Assembly (NCBI RefSeq): GCF_014650695.1
Contig: NZ_BMVL01000002.1
Coordinates: 424,721-488,720 of the forward strand
DNA: 64,000 nt
Origin: Streptomyces avidinii
GTDB lineage: Bacteria; Actinomycetota; Actinomycetes; Streptomycetales; Streptomycetaceae
Direction of reading: 5' to 3'
Both the position numbers and the translations under genes were made by a program. How positions within the stretch are numbered: position 1 is the first letter of the stretch; each line of letters begins with the position of its first letter. Of this stretch, positions 42,701-51,580 are shown piece by piece. The notes beneath the pieces are model-generated. The model searched no databases and was not told the origin of the DNA. It saw nothing but the letters and a program-made list of their open reading frames with translations.

Positions 42701-43144
42701 ATGCGAAGCGATCTCGATATCCACATCAGACGCTACGGTGCGACGGTGGTCGTCACCCCCGTCGGAGAGCTGGACGCAGCCTCCGGCTGGGCCCTGGCCG
42801 CTGTGCACACGGCTCTCGACCATGACGTCGCCGCGGTGGCGTGCGACATGCGCCGTCTGTCGTTCCTCGACGTGGTCGGCCTCCACCACCTGCTCGGTCT
42901 CGCCCGCTACACCGGCTCCCAGGGCGTCGCCCTCTTCGCCTACAACTGGCAGCGCCAGCCCCAGCAACTCCTGGACTTCACCGACGAACTCCTCCTGGAC
43001 AGCGCCCAGGACAGCCGTGCAGCGCCCACCCGGCTCCTGCGCCGCACCCTGCGCGAAGCGACGGAAGCCGCACGCGCCACAGGCGCGGCCCGCGCAGGCA
43101 CAGCCGGCCGGAGGCGACAGCACGCACGAGGTCGTCCTCGGTAA
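42701..43144 (+). CDS. STAS-domain protein (DV variant, paralogue of 11731-12162)
   Basis: The 147-residue STAS protein has VTPVGELDAASGWALAAVHT and CDMRRLSFLDVVGLHHLLGL. The usual phosphorylatable Ser after Asp is Val. It shares the CDMRxLxFxDVxGLH and FAYNWQ blocks with the protein at 11731. The C-terminal tail is Ala/Arg-rich. ATG 42701 is preceded by GACGAGG. If it acts in a sigma cascade it would not be controlled by Ser phosphorylation at this site. Confidence 0.85.
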   Translation: MRSDLDIHIRRYGATVVVTPVGELDAASGWALAAVHTALDHDVAAVACDMRRLSFLDVVGLHHLLGLARYTGSQGVALFAYNWQRQPQQLLDFTDELLLDSAQDSRAAPTRLLRRTLREATEAARATGAARAGTAGRRRQHARGRPR

Positions 43145-43745
43145 GGGCGGCGGAGACAACGTACTTCCGCATCGCCCTTGCACTCGTCCAGGGCGATAAC
43201 CGGGTCATCGGCTTGATGCCGGCGGTCTCGAGGAGCTCGCCTGCACCGTTCCAGCCACCGATGGCCTTGCCGTGCCGATACGCCTCGGTGACCAGCAGAA
43301 GCACCCGCGGGTCGACGGCTTGTGGCTGCCGGGCGGTGCCGACCTTGGCATCGCGGGCCCCGTAGGCGTCCGCCCCTGCCGCGGGCACGCCCGCGAGCAG
43401 GACGGCGTCGAATTCGGTGGAGCGGGCGGTGGCGTAGGTCCGCTGGATGGTAATCGGGTCGCCGTCGGGGGCGAGGGTGCGGCCGGTCGGAGCGATGACG
43501 AGGGCACCATGTCGGCGTCGAGGATGGCTTGCCGGGCGGCCCGCACGCCGTGCAGATCGGCCGCCGCGTCGGCGACGACGCCGATGAGCCGGCCGTCGGT
43601 CGGCCAGGTTCCGCCCATCTTGGAGAGGGAAGGGCTGGGGTCGGGCGTGGCGAGCGGCTCGATGGCCACGGGGGCCGGCAGCCCGAGGCCGGTGGCCCCG
43701 CCCGCCCCTGCGGATGGAAGGTCATCATCACCGTCACCAAGCGCT
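43145..43745 (-). pseudogene. Large-subunit catalase (KatE type) C-terminal remnant
   Basis: Minus-strand frames carry PSPSLSKMG then TWPTDGRLIGVVADAAADLH with GVRAARQAILDADM, and in another frame DPRVLLLVTEAYRHGKAIGG followed by WNGAGELLETAGI. This is the DJ-1/GATase-like C-terminal domain of large catalases (HPII type). There are several frame changes and the catalytic haem domain is gone. Confidence 0.75.
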
Positions 43746-43854
43746 TCCCTATTCACCAGGAGGCCGTGGGCAAGCGGCTGACCGTCAGGCGACAGCCCTG
43801 GACGCCGAGCGCCTCCGGCTGAGAAGTGCGACGCCGTCACCCGCTCCGCGCCGG

Positions 43855-45321
43855 TCACTTACCGCGGAGTACGCGCACGCTCTTCACCTGCGTGTCGACC
43901 GCGTCCGGCACGACCATGCCGGCCTCCACTCCGGTCCGCAGGTAGCGCAGGACATGTGCGGTGAGGCGCTCGCCGGGCAGGGCTGCCGGAATGCCGGGCG
44001 GGTACGGGGTCAGCATCTCGGCCGCGATCCGGCCGTTCGCCTCCTGCCAGGGCACCTGCTCGGTGGGGCCGAAGAAGGCATCGCGGGGCAACGCTGCCTG
44101 CTCCAGACGCAGCCTGGGAGGTGATGGAACCTCCACGGGCTGTCCGGTGCGGAGCTGCGTGGTGTGGGCGGCCAGGTCGGTCAGGGCGGTCAGAAGCACC
44201 TCGACGGTGTCGCTGTCGTCGGCGTGGGTGAGTTGGGCGCTGATGCGGCGGTGGTCGGCGATGTGGAGGTTGATGTGGTGGCTCTTGCGCAGCCAGTCGG
44301 CGGCACGGTAGCCGGTGACGCCCGAAGCGCTGATGTCGATGATGATCTGGAGGGGGTCCATGTCCGCCGCCCGGCCCGGCCCGCAGAAGTCGTCGCGGCC
44401 GTGCACGTGCATGCCGTCGATACGGGAGATGCGGTCGCGGGTCTTGTGAGCGAGGGCGAGGGCGTGGTCGTAGAGCGCCTCGCCCTGCTCGACCATCTGG
44501 CGGCGCCAGCCGTCCAGCGCTGCATAGACGAGGGATGACGGGCTGGTGGTCCCCAGCAGGTCCTCACGGCTCTTGAGCACCTCCGGTTTGACCAGGTCAC
44601 CCTGGAGGTGGAAGACGGAGCTCTGTTCGAGGCCGGAGCCCATCTTGTGCACGGAGGTGACGCACACGTCGGCGCCGGCGTCCATGGCCCAGGTCGGCAG
44701 GTCCGGGTGGAAGGGCAGGTGGGCGCCCCACGCCTCGTCGACGATCAGGGGTCGGTGCCGGCGGTGACAGACCTCGGCGATGGCGGCCAGGTCCGAGCAG
44801 GTGCCGTAGGGGGTAGGAGTGGTCACGAGTGCGCCGCGGGCGTCGGGGTGCTCGGCGAACGCCGCCTCGAAGGCCTCGGCGGACGGCGGATGGGCGAGAT
44901 GACGCTCGGCATCCCACTGCGGATCCACCCAGACGGGCCGGATGCCCGAGAGGATCAGACCCGACACGACAGATTTGTGCGCGTCACGGCCGACCAGCAG
45001 CTTCTCGTGCGGTCCGGCAACGGACAGCATGGCCGACTTCACCGACAGGGAACTGCCGCAGGTGGAGAAGAACGCGTGGTCCGCCCCGACGGCGTCCGCC
45101 ATCAGCGCCTGTGCTTCCTCCAGGACGCCGTGGGACGACGTACGGTCGTCCAGGCCGCTAGTGGCGAGGACATCGGAGTGAAACACCGCCTCGCCGAGCA
45201 CGGCCAGGACACGGGGATCGGTGCCCCGCCCCTGTTTGTGACCCGGGGGCGTGAACGGAATCTGACCGCTTTCGTAGTAGGCGACCAACGCATCGAGTAC
45301 CGGTGCTTTCGACTGGTCCAT
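43855..45321 (-). CDS. PLP-dependent Orn/Lys/Arg decarboxylase-family protein
   Basis: The 488-residue fold-type I enzyme starts VLDALVAYYESGQIPFTPPG with the HKQG motif. The PLP lysine lies in SVHKMGSGLEQSS, and DEAWGAHLPFHPDLP carries the PLP-binding Asp and a conserved His. The family decarboxylates basic amino acids such as arginine or lysine. ATG 45321 is 42 bases after the upstream peptidase gene. It is the last gene of a three-gene minus-strand operon. Confidence 0.9.
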   Translation of the reverse strand: MDQSKAPVLDALVAYYESGQIPFTPPGHKQGRGTDPRVLAVLGEAVFHSDVLATSGLDDRTSSHGVLEEAQALMADAVGADHAFFSTCGSSLSVKSAMLSVAGPHEKLLVGRDAHKSVVSGLILSGIRPVWVDPQWDAERHLAHPPSAEAFEAAFAEHPDARGALVTTPTPYGTCSDLAAIAEVCHRRHRPLIVDEAWGAHLPFHPDLPTWAMDAGADVCVTSVHKMGSGLEQSSVFHLQGDLVKPEVLKSREDLLGTTSPSSLVYAALDGWRRQMVEQGEALYDHALALAHKTRDRISRIDGMHVHGRDDFCGPGRAADMDPLQIIIDISASGVTGYRAADWLRKSHHINLHIADHRRISAQLTHADDSDTVEVLLTALTDLAAHTTQLRTGQPVEVPSPPRLRLEQAALPRDAFFGPTEQVPWQEANGRIAAEMLTPYPPGIPAALPGERLTAHVLRYLRTGVEAGMVVPDAVDTQVKSVRVLRGK

Positions 45322-45363
45322 GCCTCGCGCCTGCCCCGAGACCGCCGGCGAAAACGGACATCG

Positions 45364-47481
45364 TCACGCAGCCGGACCGAGATGCCGCTCCAGCCAGTCC
45401 GCGGCAGCCCGCCGGTAGAGACGCCGGTTGTCCGCCCGCAGGAATTCGTGGCCCTCGTTCCGTAGCGTCAGCTGCCGTGCCCGCACACCGCGGTCGAGCG
45501 CCGCGCGGACGAACTGCTCCGACTCCGTCGGCGGCACGTTGGTGTCGTGCTCCCCGTGGACGGCCAGCACAGGGGCGCGCAACTGGTCGATGCGGCTCAT
45601 CGGGGACAGGGAGCGCAGCAGTTCCCGGTCGTGTTGGGGGTGTCCGTACTTGGCGGCTGCGGACTGCGCGATCCACGGCTCCGTACCGGCGAAGAAGGTG
45701 GCGAAGTCCGACATCCCGCAGACCGCGACCCCGGCCCGGAAGAGGTCCGGATGCCACACGAGGGAAGCCATGGTGAGGTATCCGCCGTACGAGCGGCCCA
45801 TCACCCCGAGCCTCAGGGGGTCGGCGTACCCGAGCGATACCACGTGTGCGGCGCAGTCGGCGACGTCGTCGATGGCCGTGAACCGGCCGGCGCCGAGGTC
45901 GGCGTCCACGAAGGACCGGCCCCAGCCGGACGAGCCGCGGACGTCGGGGGCGAACACGTCCAGCCCCCTGCCGAGGAGTTCGTGGTAGAGCGGATTGAAC
46001 ACGGGCCGTTCCTGTTCCTCCGGTCCACCGTGGAGGTGGATCACGCACGGGGCCGGCCGGCCCGGGTCCTGCTCAGGCGCCCGGTAGTACCAGCCCCCGA
46101 GAACGAGCCCGTCCCGGGCCTCGCAGCGCAGGGGCACCGGGCGTACGGGCGGTCGCCCCGGCGGGACCGCGTCCTCGTCCCGCGCCGACCAGCCGGTGCG
46201 CACGGGGACGAGGGCCTCGTCCAGTTCCCAGATGCCGGGCCTGCGCCGGGATCCCGAGAGGGCGGCGAACAGCCCGCCGCGCTCCACGGGCGCGATCCGG
46301 GTCACCACCTCGTGGGGCAGGACGGGATGGTGGCGCGGTCCGATGTCGCCGTCCGTACGGTCGAGGGTGAGCCCCACGGTTTCCAGCTCGGTCGCGCCGT
46401 GCGCGTTCCAGGCGAGCACGGCCCACCGGCCGTGGTCGGGCACGCTCAGCAGATCGAGGGCGGACTGCTCCCGCTCGGCGGCGACGGACAGTCCCCGGGA
46501 CCTGCCCTCCTCGTTCAGCCGTACTCTCAGCAGGGCCGCGAACTCCCGCTCCGCGTCGCTGCGCAGCCAGAGCGTCCGCGCGTCGGCGGAGAACCGGCCG
46601 GTCCAGGGGTCCCCGTCAGCGACGTGCAGGGCGAAGGTGGTGCGCCCCGCGGCGGTGTCGAGTACGAGGGCCTCCCGACGGCCGCGCGGGCCGCGGCGGA
46701 CGAGCGCGAAGCGGCCGTCCGCGCTCATGTCGCACACGCGCAAGGAGGCAGCTCCCTCCTCGCTGTACAGCAGAACCGGTGCGGTTGCTGCGTCCGGGTC
46801 GACCAGATAGGCCGCCAGCCCGCCGCTCCGGGCCGGGCCGAGGGCGGGACCGTCGCGTTCGGGCGACGCCGCGCCCGGTGTCCTTCCGCCGGCCGCCGAC
46901 GCACCCTCCGCTTCCGGCGGCAGGTGTCCCGGCCCGGCGTGCTCCGAGCGCAGCGGGGAGGGCTGGGCGACCGTGACGGCGAGGGCGGTGCCGTCACGCG
47001 TCCAGCATCCGAGGTGGGCCGAACTCCCCGGCTCCGCGCCCGCAAGCACCTGGCGTTCGGTTCCGTCCGGGCGCACCACCAGAACCCGGGTGTGCTCGCC
47101 GCCCCCCGGCGCCGAGGTGTAGGCGATCCAGCGCCCGTCCGGCGACCAGGACACCTCGGTCACCGGGTCGGGATCGCCGTCCAGCACGTGCACCTCCGTC
47201 CCCCGGGCCGGCCCGCTCCACAGCTGGGGGACCCCGGCCCGGTCGCAGATGAACGCCACGTGCTCGCCCGTCGGGTCGGCCGAGGGGTACCAGCATCCGT
47301 GGGCGGCCAGGAGGGTCGGCGGGTCGACGCCACGATGGCCGGGCAGTCGAACCGGCGCCGGGGCCGGGGCCGGACCGGGCAGAGGGTCTTCTGCCGGGAG
47401 TCCTCCGGCACCTGGGGGACCGGCTGCCCCGCGGGGCGATTGGTGCGCGCGCCTCAGGGGTTTCGTGTGGTCCAGGGGCAT
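45364..47481 (-). CDS. S9-family (prolyl oligopeptidase) serine peptidase
   Basis: The 705-residue protein has an N-terminal seven-bladed-propeller-like part with WSPDGRWIAYTS repeats and a C-terminal alpha/beta hydrolase. Catalytic residues are visible: Ser in GRSYGGYLTM, Asp in HGEHDTNVP and His in NEGHEF. It cleaves short peptides or acyl-amino acids, probably in the cytoplasm, as no signal peptide is seen. ATG 47481 has GGGAGAGG upstream; a GTG at 47523 overlaps the previous stop by four bases and is an alternative. Confidence 0.88.
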   Translation of the reverse strand: MPLDHTKPLRRAHQSPRGAAGPPGAGGLPAEDPLPGPAPAPAPVRLPGHRGVDPPTLLAAHGCWYPSADPTGEHVAFICDRAGVPQLWSGPARGTEVHVLDGDPDPVTEVSWSPDGRWIAYTSAPGGGEHTRVLVVRPDGTERQVLAGAEPGSSAHLGCWTRDGTALAVTVAQPSPLRSEHAGPGHLPPEAEGASAAGGRTPGAASPERDGPALGPARSGGLAAYLVDPDAATAPVLLYSEEGAASLRVCDMSADGRFALVRRGPRGRREALVLDTAAGRTTFALHVADGDPWTGRFSADARTLWLRSDAEREFAALLRVRLNEEGRSRGLSVAAEREQSALDLLSVPDHGRWAVLAWNAHGATELETVGLTLDRTDGDIGPRHHPVLPHEVVTRIAPVERGGLFAALSGSRRRPGIWELDEALVPVRTGWSARDEDAVPPGRPPVRPVPLRCEARDGLVLGGWYYRAPEQDPGRPAPCVIHLHGGPEEQERPVFNPLYHELLGRGLDVFAPDVRGSSGWGRSFVDADLGAGRFTAIDDVADCAAHVVSLGYADPLRLGVMGRSYGGYLTMASLVWHPDLFRAGVAVCGMSDFATFFAGTEPWIAQSAAAKYGHPQHDRELLRSLSPMSRIDQLRAPVLAVHGEHDTNVPPTESEQFVRAALDRGVRARQLTLRNEGHEFLRADNRRLYRRAAADWLERHLGPAA

Positions 47482-47519
47482 GGGCCGCCTCTCCCGGGCT
47501 TCCGCTTCAGGCCTACCGC

Positions 47520-49301
47520 TCACTTGATCCCGTGCGTCTGCAGCCAGATTTCCAACGACGCCACCTGCCAGAGGGTGTTGGCCCCGCGTTTGGTGCGATG
47601 GCGGTTGGGTGCCTCAAGCAGCTCGTGGACCAGACGCTGATCGAAGATGCCCCGTCGGCGGGCCTCCGGGGCCGTGAGGGCGTGGCGTACACGGGCGAGC
47701 ACGGGTTCGGCCATGTGCCGGACCGCGGGGACCGGGAAGTAACCCTTCGGCCGGTCGACGACTTCAAGGGGAAGGATCTTGCGTCCGATGTCCTTGAGCA
47801 CGGCCTTGCCGCCCTGTGCGAGCTTGAGCTGCGGAGGGCAGGCCGCGGCCAGCTCGACGAGCTCGTGGTCCAGGAAAGGCACCCTGGCCTCCAGGCCCCA
47901 GGCCATCGTCATGTTGTCGACCCGTTTGACGGGGTCGTCGGGCATGAGCGCGTGGACGTCCATGCGGAGGGTCGCGTCAAGTGCGGTCGTGGCCCCCGGT
48001 GCGGCCATGTGCGCCCGGACGAACTCCAGCGAGGCGTCGTGGTCCGCGGTGAGGCGGGGGTGCAGCATGGTGGTGAGTTCGGCGTGCGTCCGGTCGAAGT
48101 ACGCGTCCGCGTACGCCCGCTCGGCATTCGGCCGGGCGGCCGAGGCGATCCGCGGGTACCAGTGGTAACCGGCGAACACCTCGTCCGCACCCTGGCCGCA
48201 AAGCACGACCTTGACCTCCTTGGAGACCTGTTCCGACAGCATGTGGAACGCCACGGCGTCGTGGCTCACCATCGGCTCGCTCATGGCCCCGATCGCGGCT
48301 TCCAGCGCGGACGGCAGCCGGTCGGACGGGATCATGAGCTGGTGGTGGTCGGTCGAGAACCGTCGCGCGATCAGGTCCGAATACCGGAACTCGTCTCCGT
48401 CCTCCCCGTTCTCCGACTCGAAGCCCATCGCGAAGGTCGGGATGTCCTCCTGCCCCGCCTCGGCGAGCAGCGCCACGATCAGGCTGGAGTCCAGCCCGCC
48501 CGACAGGAGCACGCCCACGGGGACGTCCGCGACGGTGCGCCGCCGCACCGCCGTGCGCAGCGCGTCGTGCACCGCCTCCTGCCAGAGCACCGGGTCCTCG
48601 CCGAACTCGGAGTGCCGGGTGTACGACGGCTGCCAGTAGCAGTGGTCACGGTGCGTACCGTCCCGCTCGACGACGCGGACGGTGGCCGGCGGGAGCTTCC
48701 GTACGCCCTTCAGGACCGTGCGGGGCGCCGGGACCGTGCCGTGCCAGCTCAGGTACTGGTGCAGCGCCACCGGGTCCAGGGACGTGTCGACCCCTTCGCC
48801 CGCCAGCAGTGCGGGCAGGGAGGAAGCGAAGCGCAGCCGGTCGCTGTCCTGCGTGATGTACAGGGGCTTGATCCCCAACCGGTCGCGGCCCAGTACGACC
48901 CGGCCGGTGTGGTGCTCGACGACGGCGAAGGCGAACATGCCGATGAGGGACTCGACGCACTCCCAGCCCCACTCGGCGTACGCCTTGACGACCACCTCGG
49001 TGTCGGAGCGGGAGAAGAAGCGATGACCGAGCCCTTCCAGGCGGTCACGCAGTTCGCGGTAGTTGTAGACGCAACCGTTGAAGACCGCGGTGAGTCCCAG
49101 CTGCGCATCCGTCATGGGCTGGGAACCCCATTCGGAAAGATCGATGATTTTCAGGCGCCGATGCCCGAGCGCCACCGCGTCCTGCGACCAGGCCCCTCTG
49201 CCGTCCGGTCCCCGCGGCTCCAAGGTGTCGGTCATGCGTTCGACAGCGGCGAGATCCGGTCCCCGACCATCGAAACGCACCTCCCCGCTCAACCCGCACA
49301 C
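47520..49301 (-). CDS. Asparagine-synthase-type amidotransferase (TIGR03104-like)
   Basis: The 593-residue protein begins Met-Cys-Gly-Leu with the nucleophilic Cys2 for glutamine hydrolysis; GTG 49301 is chosen for that reason. Residues to about 200 form the glutaminase domain (RGPDGRGAW, HRRLKIIDLSEWGSQPM). The rest is the ATP-using synthetase domain (LLSGGLDSSLIVALL, GQGADEVFAGY, VPFLDHELVELA). The sequence resembles N-acetylglutaminylglutamine amidotransferases, which make an osmolyte dipeptide amide. The usual partner synthetase is absent from this window, so the substrate remains open. Confidence 0.88.
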   Translation of the reverse strand: MCGLSGEVRFDGRGPDLAAVERMTDTLEPRGPDGRGAWSQDAVALGHRRLKIIDLSEWGSQPMTDAQLGLTAVFNGCVYNYRELRDRLEGLGHRFFSRSDTEVVVKAYAEWGWECVESLIGMFAFAVVEHHTGRVVLGRDRLGIKPLYITQDSDRLRFASSLPALLAGEGVDTSLDPVALHQYLSWHGTVPAPRTVLKGVRKLPPATVRVVERDGTHRDHCYWQPSYTRHSEFGEDPVLWQEAVHDALRTAVRRRTVADVPVGVLLSGGLDSSLIVALLAEAGQEDIPTFAMGFESENGEDGDEFRYSDLIARRFSTDHHQLMIPSDRLPSALEAAIGAMSEPMVSHDAVAFHMLSEQVSKEVKVVLCGQGADEVFAGYHWYPRIASAARPNAERAYADAYFDRTHAELTTMLHPRLTADHDASLEFVRAHMAAPGATTALDATLRMDVHALMPDDPVKRVDNMTMAWGLEARVPFLDHELVELAAACPPQLKLAQGGKAVLKDIGRKILPLEVVDRPKGYFPVPAVRHMAEPVLARVRHALTAPEARRRGIFDQRLVHELLEAPNRHRTKRGANTLWQVASLEIWLQTHGIK

Positions 49302-49527
49302 GGGGAGCCCCCCACGCGCAGGGCACCCTGGGGGCGCCACCCCCGCAGGGCCGCGCTCATCGTGGAGCACCTGGTCACGTACGCCATTACTACACTCCCG
49401 TGCCACTTCGGCCGACAATGGGAAGGCCGGCCCGAACGGGCGATCGACATATGAGGCGCCTGCCCATCCCGGCGCCCCCTAATCAGCCGCTCTTCCTCGT
49501 CGCCCCCGGATCGGCCTGGGTGAGCAC

Positions 49528-49735
49528 GTGACGACCTCCGACTTCGCCGTGGGCGTCACCCGAGAACTGGCAGGTGGAGTTCCTGCAGTTCTTCGAGTCC
49601 TTCTCGGCGTGGTCGCCCGGCTGCTGTTCCCCGTCCGACTCGGACCGATCTCGTGGAGTTCCTGGGACTCAGGTGAGCCCCGCTGGACCAGCCGCACGAG
49701 CAGAAGATGTAGAGGCTCCGGCCCGTACCGCCCCC
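49528..49735. pseudogene. DUF6766-type membrane protein remnant with an internal inversion
   Basis: On the plus strand 49528-49590 reads TTSDFAVGVTR then, after a frame change, ENWQVEFLQFF. On the minus strand 49735-49591 reads LLLVRLVQRGSPESQELHEI followed, in another frame, by ESDGEQQPGDHAEKDSK. In DUF6766 proteins these segments follow one another directly in one direction (ADFA, then ENWQ-EFLQ, then a helix ending QRGSPESK-LH). I infer an inversion of about 140 bases in a dead gene. Confidence 0.5.
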
Positions 49736-50030
49736 GGCATCGGCCGTGCGGTCCTGGGACCGTCGACCGTGAGCCGGTCATTGAACTCCACGTACCCGGC
49801 GACGGCCTGCCCGACCAGGACTCGCCGGTCTCAGCAACGCCCGACAGCAAACTGGTGGAAGCACAGGATGCGTACCTCACGAAGGCCCAACGGCAAATGA
49901 TCGACGCCGTCCTGGCCACTGCCGTCTGGGCGGCACGCCCACCACCCCGCCGCCGACCCGGCGGCGCCGTACCGGCCCGACCGGGGCCGGTACGGAACCG
50001 AACGGAACCGAACGGAACGGAACGGGCGAA
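49736..50030. other. Non-coding stretch with a GGAACCGAAC repeat
   Basis: At 49994-50023 a 10-base unit, GGAACCGAAC, is repeated twice and followed by GGAACGGAACGG. No gene is recognised. One plus-strand frame (REPVIELHVPGDGLPDQDSP) is protein-like but unassigned. Confidence 0.5.
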
Positions 50031-50285
50031 CTATCCCGCCGCACCGCTCAAGGTCCGCCCGCCCCGTGCCACCGCCTCCGCGTCATCGAACCATGCGGTA
50101 CGCAGCCGCTCTCGCGCCGCGGCCAGCGCTGCGTCTACGTCACACGTCCCGGTCGACACGCACAGCGTGTAGACCACGTCCTCCATCTGTTGCCGCACCG
50201 GTCCGTGGGGACCTGCGGCCCGGAGCTCCGACTCCATCTCGTACTCCTCCACGAGACGTGCCAGCACAGCGGGGTGAGTCAACAT
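50031..50285 (-). CDS. DUF5133 protein
   Basis: The 84-residue protein matches DUF5133 of Streptomyces: HPAVLARLVEEYE near the start, then MEDVVYTLCVSTGTCDVDAA and ARERL. The function is unknown; the fold is probably helical. AAGGAGCGAG precedes ATG 50285. A broken relative is at 53015-53165. Confidence 0.8.
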   Translation of the reverse strand: MLTHPAVLARLVEEYEMESELRAAGPHGPVRQQMEDVVYTLCVSTGTCDVDAALAAARERLRTAWFDDAEAVARGGRTLSGAAG

Positions 50286-50421
50286 CACGATCTCGCTCCT
50301 TCACACATGTCGGAGTCACAGGCGGCCTGCCACCCCCGACGCGTCGCCTGCCCCGGCAACGGGCTTCCCATGCGCCGCAGGCGTCGTCGCGAAACCCCGC
50401 TTCCGCACGGTCACCGATGGG

Positions 50422-50717
50422 TCAGTGCTGACCGGCGGTTCGCCGCGCTGTCGCTCGGCCTGTGCCAGGAGCGGTCGGCGTAAGTCCGGCCGGGGCTGCG
50501 GCCCGCCCGGTCGCCTGCGGGAGGGGACCGAGCCATTCGCAGAACAGGACCGACGCGTCGTCCCGGTCGTATGGCGGCCGATGAGGCAGTCGGTGAAGCG
50601 GGCCAGGCCCCATTCCTCGTTGCCTGCCCGGCGGGCTTCGGTGATGCCGTCCGTGTGAAACACCAACCGGTCACCGGGTTCCAGTTGGTCTCGGCACAGC
50701 GGCCGGCGGCTCTTCAC
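50422..50717 (-). pseudogene. SpoIIE-type (PP2C) phosphatase C-terminal remnant
   Basis: The frame reads LEPGDRLVFHTDGITEARRA then NEEWGLARFTD, followed in another frame by DDASVLFCEWLGP. This is the end of PP2C/SpoIIE phosphatases (GD-LL-YTDG-x-EAR, D-D-T-L). Only the last part of the domain is left. It could be the lost output end of a sensor like the one at 9015-10475. Confidence 0.75.
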
Positions 50718-50745
50718 GGGCGAGCGACGCCGTCACCCACCTTGT

Positions 50746-51300
50746 TCACTCCACACGCCGGGCATCGAAGGTGATGTCGTCCACCGCGCAGATGTCTGCG
50801 GCCATGTTGCAACGCATCATCCGCAGGGCCGCCTCGGCCAGGTCGGCGTCGATGTGGGCGACCGCGTCAGCCGCTACGACGACGTCGAAGTGCCGGATGT
50901 GGGCATCCAGAGCCGAATACATCACGCACTGTTCGGTCACCTGCCCGCACAGGACCAGGCGCTCGGTCCCCAGTTGGCCCAACAGGTAGGCCAGAGGGGT
51001 TTCGTAGAAGATCGAGTGCCGCGCCTTGACGACGAAGAGCGAGTTCTCGTCGGGCGCGACCGGCTCCACCAGGGCGCTGTGGTGGCCGTCGAGGGCAGCC
51101 CGAAGGATCTCGCCGTGGTGCGAGCGCCACTCCCCGAAATTGTCGTTCACATAGATGACGGGCGAGTCGCTGGCCCGGGCGTGCTTCAACAGTGCCGTGA
51201 CCCCGTGCAGCGCCTGACGGACGGACGGGACCAGGGCCTCGGCGTCCTCGTGTGCGTAGGTGTTGATCATGTCGATCACGATGAGCGCTGTGCGAGGCAT
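50746..51300 (-). CDS. Isochorismatase-family cysteine hydrolase
   Basis: The 184-residue protein has the catalytic triad of the family: Asp in LIVIDMINTY, Lys in VVKARHSIFYET and Cys in VTEQCVMYSALDA with a preceding cis-peptide-type GQV. These enzymes hydrolyse amide or ether bonds in small molecules (nicotinamide, isochorismate, carbamoyl compounds). The substrate cannot be inferred. ATG 51300 follows AAGGCGGCGG. It stands alone. Confidence 0.9.
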   Translation of the reverse strand: MPRTALIVIDMINTYAHEDAEALVPSVRQALHGVTALLKHARASDSPVIYVNDNFGEWRSHHGEILRAALDGHHSALVEPVAPDENSLFVVKARHSIFYETPLAYLLGQLGTERLVLCGQVTEQCVMYSALDAHIRHFDVVVAADAVAHIDADLAEAALRMMRCNMAADICAVDDITFDARRVE

Positions 51301-51580
51301 GGAAGCCGCCGCCTTTCGTCCCGTCCATCCAGCCTGTGACCGTCCGTCGGCGGCGGACCGCCGTGGGCGCGGGCTCGCGAGGTTCGATTGGTCTGCTGAT
51401 TCCAGTCTCTGTCATCCGGGGCGGTGCAGCCGATGAGACATGCTCACGAGGTGCCCCACCACCGTCATGATCGCGGGCCAGCGGCTCTGGGGCCGCGGCG
51501 CGCTGCGCACGTTTGAGAGCGCGAGACGCGTGCAGAAGCTATGTGACCCTGGCCTCATCTCAAGAAGCAGGAGACGCATC

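Noticed and set aside
45547..47640. 697-codon plus-strand open frame
   Set aside because: It is antisense to the S9 peptidase gene with its clear catalytic motifs.
47532..49454. 640-codon plus-strand open frame
   Set aside because: It is antisense to the asparagine-synthase-type gene, in which both functional domains are intact.
49528..50172. 215-codon plus-strand gene
   Set aside because: Its beginning is part of a broken DUF6766 gene and the rest crosses an inverted segment and low-complexity sequence.
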